A stretch of 31,421 nucleotides of DNA from Bacillota bacterium. GTDB taxonomy: Bacteria > Bacillota > Clostridia > Peptostreptococcales > Anaerovoracaceae. Location: positions 1 through 31,421 of the forward strand of contig JAHZHA010000014.1 in assembly GCA_019420525.1 (NCBI GenBank). The letters are read 5' to 3'. Both the position numbers and the translations under genes were made by a program. Positions 25,646 to 31,421 of the stretch are shown here, one piece after another. Position 1 is the stretch's first letter. Each line of letters opens with the position of its first letter. The notes under the pieces are model-generated. The model worked only from the letters and a program-made list of their open reading frames with translations. It did no database searches and had not been told where the DNA came from.

Positions 25646-26374
25646 TTATTTCCCGGTAAATTCCACAACAGCAAACGGATTTCCGTCTTTCTCCGAATTC
25701 AACGATACCGTATACACGCTGTTTTTTGAGAACACTTCCGGCACGATGACATCGTCTAGTACCGCTGAACGTTTGTACTCTGCTCTCATCTGCCCAATTT
25801 CAAAGCCGTCCGGCAGACATTCTGACGCTATGAGTACATACTGTCCGTTATTTACATGATTATTCGTATCCAGATGATGTTTCATGATGACGACAGGAGT
25901 TTCTCTGTTTCCCTCGCCTTCCATTTTTATCTTCCGTGGTGCGTATTCCATGTCGAGTTTCTCGGAAAACTCATAAGCTTCGTACTCAGAAGCCGGTACC
26001 CGTACGGCTTTTCCGTTTTTCGTATCTGTATAGACCCAGACGGAATTAGCCCAGGCGACTCTCCTGCCTTCCCCATCCGTCATGAGAAAATTCCTGTCTC
26101 CGAAGACATTCCGGAAATTATAAGGCCAGGTGGAAATCGTCACGTTCTCTCCAAAAGATGGATATCGTTCCACCACGATCTGCCAGGAGGACAAAAACCA
26201 AGCCCGGTTTTCCTGATCGAGAATGCGGAAATCTCTTCCTACCGCTTCTGAGTTAAAGATACTTGCATCCTGAAAATAATCGAGAAGGGACAGCATCGTC
26301 AGACGATTGTCCGCCCCTACCTCACTGTAACGTATTCTGCTTTTAAATGAATATCTCATATATCCAAATTTCAC
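25646..26374 (-). CDS. Acyl-ACP thioesterase (FatA/FatB-like)
   Basis: This 242-residue double hot-dog protein releases fatty acids from acyl carrier protein. The first hot-dog repeat begins RIRYSEVGADNRLTMLSLLD. The second contains the catalytic block HHLDTNNHVNNGQYV (Asp, Asn and His as in bacterial FatA homologues). The length is typical. It starts 6 nt after the trxA stop codon, so the two are co-transcribed. A second in-frame ATG at 26359 is possible; neither start has a strong Shine-Dalgarno. Confidence 0.9.
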   Translation of the reverse strand: MKFGYMRYSFKSRIRYSEVGADNRLTMLSLLDYFQDASIFNSEAVGRDFRILDQENRAWFLSSWQIVVERYPSFGENVTISTWPYNFRNVFGDRNFLMTDGEGRRVAWANSVWVYTDTKNGKAVRVPASEYEAYEFSEKLDMEYAPRKIKMEGEGNRETPVVIMKHHLDTNNHVNNGQYVLIASECLPDGFEIGQMRAEYKRSAVLDDVIVPEVFSKNSVYTVSLNSEKDGNPFAVVEFTGK

Positions 26375-26380
26375 ACTTTC

Positions 26381-26701
26381 TTATGCTTCATCGATCATTC
26401 TTTCGATGGAAGCTTTCGGCTGAGCGCCGATCGTTTTATGAACGATTTTTCCATTCTTCATGACGACGACCATCGGTATACTCATCACCTGGAATCTTTT
26501 CGCCAGATCAGGCTGCTCGTCCACATTGACCTTACACACTTTGATATCTGAACGCTCGGCAGCGATTTCTTCGACGGCAGGCGCGATCATTCTGCAGGGA
26601 CCACACCACGCAGCCCAAAAATCGATGAGAACTTTCTTGTCTTTTTCGCAGTTCATTACTTCCTGTTCAAAACTTTCTGCTGTTAAATTGATAACGTTCA
26701 T
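26381..26701 (-). CDS. trxA: Thioredoxin
   Basis: This 106-residue protein is a standard thioredoxin with the redox motif WCGPC at residues 32-36 (FWAAWCGPCRM). The cis-proline is in MSIPMVVV. It reduces disulfides in cytoplasmic proteins and is itself reduced by thioredoxin reductase, whose gene is not in the window. AAAGGTGG lies about 9 nt before the ATG. It is the first gene of the operon that continues into the thioesterase, VOC and murI genes. Confidence 0.96.
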   Translation of the reverse strand: MNVINLTAESFEQEVMNCEKDKKVLIDFWAAWCGPCRMIAPAVEEIAAERSDIKVCKVNVDEQPDLAKRFQVMSIPMVVVMKNGKIVHKTIGAQPKASIERMIDEA

Positions 26702-26885
26702 TCTAAAACCACCTTTCTCCTCTTCATCAGTTTTTCATTTATAAACCTATTCATTTTTCAATAGCTTCACGATAATAATTCCCATTTCGCAAAAAAATAA
26801 CACAAGATCATCAGGGAAACCGCAGAATAAACTCTGCTCCGCACAGCAGCACGGCTTTCAGAATGTTTTATTCCGTTCTATTATA
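26702..26885 (-). promoter_or_regulatory. trxA operon leader with candidate -10 element
   Basis: A perfect TATAAT (minus strand, 26880-26885) has no good -35 at 17 bp. If used, it gives a leader of about 170 nt. The leader holds two short hairpins that share bases (26822-26826 with 26833-26837; 26834-26838 with 26845-26849), so only one can form at a time. No T-run follows either. Another promoter closer to trxA cannot be excluded. Confidence 0.4.
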
Positions 26886-26983
26886 CACGCTTTTGTCTCC
26901 GATGGAATCTCAATTTTTTTGCTTCTTCTGCGGGCTGTACCGGTATACGGAAAAAAGTGGCGCATGTAGTCAAAATATAGGCA

Positions 26984-27021
26984 GGCGCCGCGTACAGGAC
27001 ATCTGTCCCGCTCGCGGCGCC
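26984..27021. other. Large GC-rich stem-loop downstream of the CoA-transferase gene
   Basis: A perfect 9-bp GC stem (26984-26992 with 27013-27021) encloses a second 5-bp hairpin (GGACA/TGTCC, 26997-27001 with 27004-27008). Neither strand carries a proper T-run after it, so it is not a standard intrinsic terminator. It lies in the roughly 415-bp gap between trxA and the CoA-transferase gene, where I see no convincing gene. It may end the CoA-transferase transcript weakly, or stabilise its 3' end. Confidence 0.5.
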
Positions 27022-27115
27022 CGTTCTGTCTGATCTGTTTGCAGCATTCCGGACTGCGGACGGTATCACCATGCGTCAGAATGTCACGGTCGTGCTTCCT
27101 CTCTTCCCATGCTGT

Positions 27116-28696
27116 CTATCTGCACAGAGAAAACTGGTCTTCTGTGAAGAGAGTCTCATCCATCTTTTTCGGTCCGCCTTCCGGAATGATCAGGTCGAGA
27201 TCACACTGATCGACGATCTGCGTCTTAATATCGATGCCCGGTGCGACCTCTTCGAGAATCATTCCCTCCTGTGTCCTCCGGATCACACAACGCTCCGTAA
27301 TGAAGAGCAGACTACCTCCCTTTTTCAGGAATTCCGACGCGACGAAAGAGATTTTGCGGCACTTGTCGATAAATTTTTTATACTTTCCTTCTTTTATAAT
27401 CCGTATCTTTCCATCTTTGACTTCCGTCTCGATACCTACCGCGGTAAAGGTACCCATGAAGATGACTTTCTTTGACATCGTAGAAATATCTGTGAATCCG
27501 CCGATGCCCGAAATTTTGCCGTTTAGGTGACTCGTATTGAGATTTCCTTCACGATCGGCTTCACTGAGTCCGAAAACTCCCACATCCAGATTTCCTCCGT
27601 CAAAAAACGAGAAGTGTTCCCCATGATCGCAGAACGCCTCCGCGTTCCAGTGACATCCGAAATCACGTCCTGCTCCCGGTACGCCGCCGATGACTCCCGT
27701 CTCAGAAATCATCGTAATGTCATCCTGTGCCCCTTCTTCCGCCAGAATGGAAGGTACAAAAGTAGGCATTCCGATACCGAAATTGACTTTATCGCCTTTT
27801 TTCAGTTCCATAGCTGCCCTGCGTGCTATGACTTTCACGTGATTCAGCGGAAGGCTGACGTTCTCCTGTGAAAGTTCCACTACTTCTTCTCCTGTAAAGG
27901 CGGGATTGTAATTGAGATTATTTCTGCGGTCAAAATTCTGAGGAATGTCACCGGGATGTTCCGCAACGACGATATAGTCAATATACATTCCCGGCACTTT
28001 TACCATTCTCGGATGAATCTCGTGAAGCGGCACGATTTTTTCCACCTGACAGATGACCGTTCCGCCACTGGCTTTGACCGCTTGAGCCACCGACAGAAGT
28101 TCCAGGTCGATAGCCTCCCTCTCGCAGCTGATATTGCCGTGTTCGTCTGCCAGCGTTCCTCTCAGCAGCGCTACATCCATACCCGGAGACTTGTAAAACA
28201 GATATTCCTCTCCCAGAAAATCGGGAACATATTCCACGAGATTTTCGCCGTTTTCCATCGTCACGCGGTTCAGCTTGCCTCCGTCATAGCGGGGATCCAT
28301 GAATGTTCCCAGGCCGATTTTCGACATGACGCCCGGCATGCCTCTGCCCACCTCCTGGAAGAGCTGCATCAGCGGTCCCAGAGGAAACATATATCCCTGA
28401 ACCTTATTGTCCTCCACCATGCGGCATAACTTCGGGCAGACACTAAGATAAGAGGAAATAGACCGGGTCAGCATTCCCTCATGACACCAGCCGTGCTCCC
28501 CCGTATCGATAAAATTTCCCATTCCGGCAGCCCTCAGGCTCGTGATATTTGCCGGATGGCCTTCTTTCAGAAACCGGCGCTCTGCCGCATCTACGATCTC
28601 ATTCGGAAAACTGACGAGTCCGTCTGCGGCGAAGACGACTACATCTCCGTCCTGGATGAGTTCCGCCGCTTCCTCAGCACTGATTATTACAGCCAT
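27116..28696 (-). CDS. Acyl-CoA:acetate/3-ketoacid (propionate-type) CoA-transferase, fused alpha-beta
   Basis: This 526-residue protein belongs to family I CoA-transferases of the YdiF/Pct type, in which both subunits are fused. The N-terminal half has VVVFAADGLVSFPNEIV and the glycine-rich region. The C-terminal half contains the catalytic glutamate in ISETGVIGGVP, which forms the glutamyl-CoA thioester. The family moves CoA between short acyl groups (acetate, propionate, lactate, butyrate), typical of fermentative anaerobes; the exact acids cannot be told. The ATG at 28696 has AAGGAG 7 nt upstream. An in-frame extension to 28741 has no ribosome binding site. It is a single-gene unit. Confidence 0.9.
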   Translation of the reverse strand: MAVIISAEEAAELIQDGDVVVFAADGLVSFPNEIVDAAERRFLKEGHPANITSLRAAGMGNFIDTGEHGWCHEGMLTRSISSYLSVCPKLCRMVEDNKVQGYMFPLGPLMQLFQEVGRGMPGVMSKIGLGTFMDPRYDGGKLNRVTMENGENLVEYVPDFLGEEYLFYKSPGMDVALLRGTLADEHGNISCEREAIDLELLSVAQAVKASGGTVICQVEKIVPLHEIHPRMVKVPGMYIDYIVVAEHPGDIPQNFDRRNNLNYNPAFTGEEVVELSQENVSLPLNHVKVIARRAAMELKKGDKVNFGIGMPTFVPSILAEEGAQDDITMISETGVIGGVPGAGRDFGCHWNAEAFCDHGEHFSFFDGGNLDVGVFGLSEADREGNLNTSHLNGKISGIGGFTDISTMSKKVIFMGTFTAVGIETEVKDGKIRIIKEGKYKKFIDKCRKISFVASEFLKKGGSLLFITERCVIRRTQEGMILEEVAPGIDIKTQIVDQCDLDLIIPEGGPKKMDETLFTEDQFSLCR

Positions 28697-28767
28697 ATCT
28701 CTTCTCCTTGTATTCTTCTCGTCTGATAAAATACGACGCAAATGTCAGAACCGACCGTTTTCAGCAA

Positions 28768-28797
28768 ATAAAACATCTCACATCCTACATCTGACAA
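28768..28797 (-). promoter_or_regulatory. Putative promoter of the CoA-transferase gene
   Basis: On the minus strand, TTGTCA (28792-28797), an 18-bp spacer and TTTTAT (28768-28773) give a moderate sigma-A match. The leader would be about 65 nt. The rest of the 28697-29089 gap holds no convincing gene. It contains a 6-bp hairpin (CGCCGG/CCGGCG, 29039-29044 with 29051-29056) just upstream of the plus-strand flavoprotein gene. Confidence 0.45.
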
Positions 28798-29089
28798 TAC
28801 TTTTCCCCGGATAAACCCGTGAGACGCATAAGCTGAACCCCTGTCCGACTGTCGCTGTCTGCAAAAACTCATATAAATCAGTATAACACGTACATTCGCC
28901 CGCTTTAAACATCTTTTTTCTTCCCGGCGCTTCTTTCTGTTTCCACTCTTTCCTGCCTTCTGGCAATGGAAAGCAAAAACCGCTGCAGTTTTTTCTTCTT
29001 CTTTCATTTTCGCTGTGATATGATAACCTGGACAATAACGCCGGTTTCGTCCGGCGGGAATAACGAAAAACGAGAGGACAGGATCACAA

Positions 29090-30484
29090 ATGACAAAGAA
29101 AGATGCATCTGCCGCATACCGGCTCATCATTATCGGAGGCGGTGCAGCCGGTCTGTACGCGGGCGCCGTTTCCCAATTTCTCTGCCCAGATCTTCCAGAA
29201 GGGCAGCGGGGAATTATTCTGGAACGCAGACCGGAACCAGGAAAAAAACTGATGATCTCAGGCGCAGGTCAGTGCAATCTGACACACGGCGGCTCTGTAA
29301 AGGATTTTCCACCGCACTATCACGAAGCCGGAAAAAAAATCCGCACTCTGCTGTACGCTCATTCAAACAGCCAGGTTTCCGCAAATTTTGCCCGTATGGG
29401 CGTCAGAACATTCGAAAGAGAGGACGGCAAGATCTTCCCTAAGACGCTTTCCGCCCGCAAAGTCAGAGATGCCCTGATCTCCCGATGCGAGAAAAACGGT
29501 TTTCCGATTCTCACCGGAGCAGAATGTACCGGTCTGACACCGTTTTTCCGATTCCGGACGGATTGCAGCTTTGAAGAGAACCGCGCACTGCCATACTCTT
29601 CTTCTGGAGACGATTTCTCTGACATTCCTGCAGCGCGGCAGGATAGCATTGCCGCCCGCTGGAAAGTCGTCTGCGGTCGCCGTGAATACCGTGCGCACAG
29701 TGTTCTCATAACCACTGGCGGGGCTTCCGTTCCCGAAACAGGTTCCGACGGGACTTTCCTTCGCATTCTGGAGAATCTGGGCATTCCGTCTGTTCCGCTC
29801 ACTCCGGCGCTCACTCCGGTATTCGTTCAGCAATATCCCTTCCGCAGTCTGTCAGGCATTTCCTTTTCCGATGCGCATATCACCGTATTGGGCAGGGATG
29901 GCAAAAAAAAGATAGACCGGAGAGGGCCACTGCTTTTAACGCATGAGGCATTCTCCGGCCCCTGTGTGATCGATAGCAGCCGGTACATCGAAACTGGAGA
30001 CAGTCTGATTGTCAGCTGGAACGCTGACCTTCCGGCCAGCGTTCTCCTGCACCGTCTGACAGACGCTGCATCAAAATCAAAGATTTCCGCCTCTTCACAT
30101 CTGGCCGGAATTCTCAAAGAGGCGGGATTTCCGGTTCCACAGCGTTTTCTGGACTTACAGCTTCTGCGCTGTGGGACAGATCCGACCAGAAAGGCCGCGC
30201 AAATCGGGAAAAAAACATGGTCCGCCATTCTCCGGACTCTGACGGAAGATGTCTATTCCGTCAGCGGAAAAGGAGGTTTTTCCTCTGCCATGGCTACCAG
30301 AGGTGGAGTCTCTCTCGATGCAGTCGATCTGAAAACCATGGAATCCAAGCGGTATCCGGGACTGTATTTCGCTGGAGAAGTTCTCGATGTAGATGGCGAT
30401 ACCGGGGGATATAATCTGCAGTTCGCTTTTTCTTCCGCAGCCTGTGCGGTAAAAAGCATATTTTTACACGGGCAGACTCTCTGA
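29090..30484 (+). CDS. BaiN/HI0933-type NAD(P)/FAD-dependent flavoprotein
   Basis: This 464-residue protein has an N-terminal FAD-binding Rossmann motif (LIIIGGGAAGLYAG, residues about 14-27). The family marker GKKLMISGAGQCNLTH follows. The C-terminal FAD motif is PGLYFAGEVLDVDGDTGGYN, preceded by GGFSSAMATRGGVSLD. Homologues include HI0933/YhiN proteins and BaiN, a reductase in bile-acid 7-alpha-dehydroxylation, but most members have no known substrate, so a bile-acid role should not be assumed. The ATG has AGGA 6 nt upstream. It is on the plus strand, divergent from the CoA-transferase and convergent with citrate synthase. Confidence 0.9.
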   Translation: MTKKDASAAYRLIIIGGGAAGLYAGAVSQFLCPDLPEGQRGIILERRPEPGKKLMISGAGQCNLTHGGSVKDFPPHYHEAGKKIRTLLYAHSNSQVSANFARMGVRTFEREDGKIFPKTLSARKVRDALISRCEKNGFPILTGAECTGLTPFFRFRTDCSFEENRALPYSSSGDDFSDIPAARQDSIAARWKVVCGRREYRAHSVLITTGGASVPETGSDGTFLRILENLGIPSVPLTPALTPVFVQQYPFRSLSGISFSDAHITVLGRDGKKKIDRRGPLLLTHEAFSGPCVIDSSRYIETGDSLIVSWNADLPASVLLHRLTDAASKSKISASSHLAGILKEAGFPVPQRFLDLQLLRCGTDPTRKAAQIGKKTWSAILRTLTEDVYSVSGKGGFSSAMATRGGVSLDAVDLKTMESKRYPGLYFAGEVLDVDGDTGGYNLQFAFSSAACAVKSIFLHGQTL

Positions 30485-30490
30485 GTAGAT

Positions 30491-31421
30491 TTATATATCC
30501 GGGTTTTCTGTCGTCTGATCTCTTTTGGGCATAACGCTCATATATGCCGGACGTATGATTTTGTCCGTCGTAACAAGCTCTTCAATCCGGTGAGCGCTCC
30601 ATCCCACGATTCTCGCTATGGCGAAAATAGCTGTATAAAGTTCTTTCGGAATATCCAGCATCTCATATACAAAGCCGCTGTAGAAATCCACATTGGGACT
30701 GACACTGACAGTAGGATTGATCTCCGAGATCAGCGCAGGAGCAAGTTCCTCGATGAGATTGAAAAACCGCATATCTTCCTCCCTGCCCTTGGCAGCGGCC
30801 AGTTTTTCAACGTACTGCTTGAAGATCCGTTCTCTCGGATCGGATATCGTATAGATTGCATGACCCATGCCGTAGATGAGTCCTTTTCTGTCGAATGCCT
30901 CTCCGCGAAGAATTTTTCTCAGATACGACTCAACCTCTTCTCTGTCATTTATATCCGATACATGACTGCGTATATCTTCCACCATATCCGTAACCTTGAT
31001 ATTTGCGCCGCCGTGTTTCGGTCCTTTCAGAGAAGACATAGCGGCTGCGATAGTGGAGTATGTATCAGAGCCAGTGGATGTGACAACCCTGGTGGTAAAT
31101 GTGGAATTGTTTCCGCCGCCGTGTTCCATGTGGAGGATCAGCGCGGTATCCAGCACTTTTGCTTCGATGTGAGAAAACTGCTGATCCGGACGCAGCATCA
31201 TCAGAAGATTTTCCGCGGTGGACAATTCCGGTTTCGGTCGGTGTATATACATGCTGGCATCATTTTCATAATGGTTATAAGCGTGGTAAGAATAAACAGC
31301 CAGAACAGGAAACTGAGCGATAAGCTGAATGCACTGACGCAGAACATTGCTCAGCCCGCCTCCCGATACTTTTGAATCATATGACGCCAGCGTAAGAATA
31401 CTTTTTGTCATCATATTCATG
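30491..31421 (-). CDS. Citrate synthase, 5' end outside the window
   Basis: At least 309 residues of the C-terminal part are present; family members are about 430-450 residues, so the N-terminus lies beyond the right edge and the ATG near 31420 is internal. The catalytic residues are kept: His in LKGPKHGGAN, His in GMGHAIYTI and Asp in NVDFYSGFVY. The enzyme condenses acetyl-CoA and oxaloacetate into citrate; a methylcitrate synthase activity cannot be excluded. The stop codon is 6 nt from the stop of the convergent flavoprotein gene. Confidence 0.93.
   Translation of the reverse strand, partial: MNMMTKSILTLASYDSKVSGGGLSNVLRQCIQLIAQFPVLAVYSYHAYNHYENDASMYIHRPKPELSTAENLLMMLRPDQQFSHIEAKVLDTALILHMEHGGGNNSTFTTRVVTSTGSDTYSTIAAAMSSLKGPKHGGANIKVTDMVEDIRSHVSDINDREEVESYLRKILRGEAFDRKGLIYGMGHAIYTISDPRERIFKQYVEKLAAAKGREEDMRFFNLIEELAPALISEINPTVSVSPNVDFYSGFVYEMLDIPKELYTAIFAIARIVGWSAHRIEELVTTDKIIRPAYMSVMPKRDQTTENPDI

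Noticed and set aside
25591..25674. N-terminal extension of the VOC protein
   Set aside because: It would overlap the thioesterase gene, and the VOC fold begins at the ATG at 25590, which has its own GGGA site.
27071..27475. Plus-strand open frame of 134 codons at the end of the CoA-transferase gene
   Set aside because: Mostly antisense to conserved coding sequence, without a ribosome binding site or known domain.

Overview
The window looks like a chromosomal segment of an anaerobic, low-to-mid GC, Gram-positive member of the Clostridia. The main reasons are pyruvate:ferredoxin oxidoreductase, a cdaA-cdaR-glmM operon, long-form HPF, a DUF1836 protein, YhaM- and RecD2-type nucleases/helicases, sigma-A promoters with 17-bp spacers and strong AGGAG ribosome binding sites. 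Nearly everything is on the minus strand; only nadE and a BaiN/HI0933-type flavoprotein gene are on the plus strand. I see no transposase, phage gene, CRISPR array or tRNA.

Layout, left to right. 1-123: a strong rRNA-type promoter (TTGACA-17-TAATAT, A-rich upstream) fires leftward into a hairpin-rich leader that leaves the window. 255-4002: nifJ as a single-gene unit with its own promoter, 5' hairpin and terminator. 4123-9556: a U32 peptidase-family protein, a DUF1836 putative regulator with a palindrome inside its own promoter, a THUMP-type RNA methyltransferase split by a frameshift, and a Cof-type HAD phosphatase. 9590-14991: the operon cdaA-cdaR-glmM-ung-mreB/mbl (c-di-AMP synthesis, amino-sugar supply for the wall, uracil repair, cell shape), with a consensus promoter, a terminator-like hairpin just before the cdaA ribosome binding site, and a terminator after mreB. 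15127-16441: hpf (ribosome hibernation), a dense cluster of DnaA boxes, and a 6S RNA gene (RNA polymerase sequestration). 16450-20659: the operon yhaM-recD2-comFC. 20741-22840: nadE, with a bidirectional terminator facing argD. 22872-24212: argD with a promoter carrying ARG-box-like repeats. 24304-26885: the operon trxA-acyl-ACP thioesterase-VOC protein-murI. 27116-28797: a fused acyl-CoA:acetate CoA-transferase. 29090-30484: the flavoprotein. 30491-31421: a citrate synthase gene cut by the window edge.

Most genes are core housekeeping. The most interesting points are these. NadE has glycine where the glutaminase nucleophile cysteine should be. Four perfect DnaA boxes and several degenerate ones lie between hpf and the 6S RNA gene, placing three growth-arrest functions in about 1.2 kb. 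The DUF1836 promoter carries a near-perfect operator between its -35 and -10. cdaA has a candidate attenuator. The methyltransferase gene carries a clean single-base frameshift.
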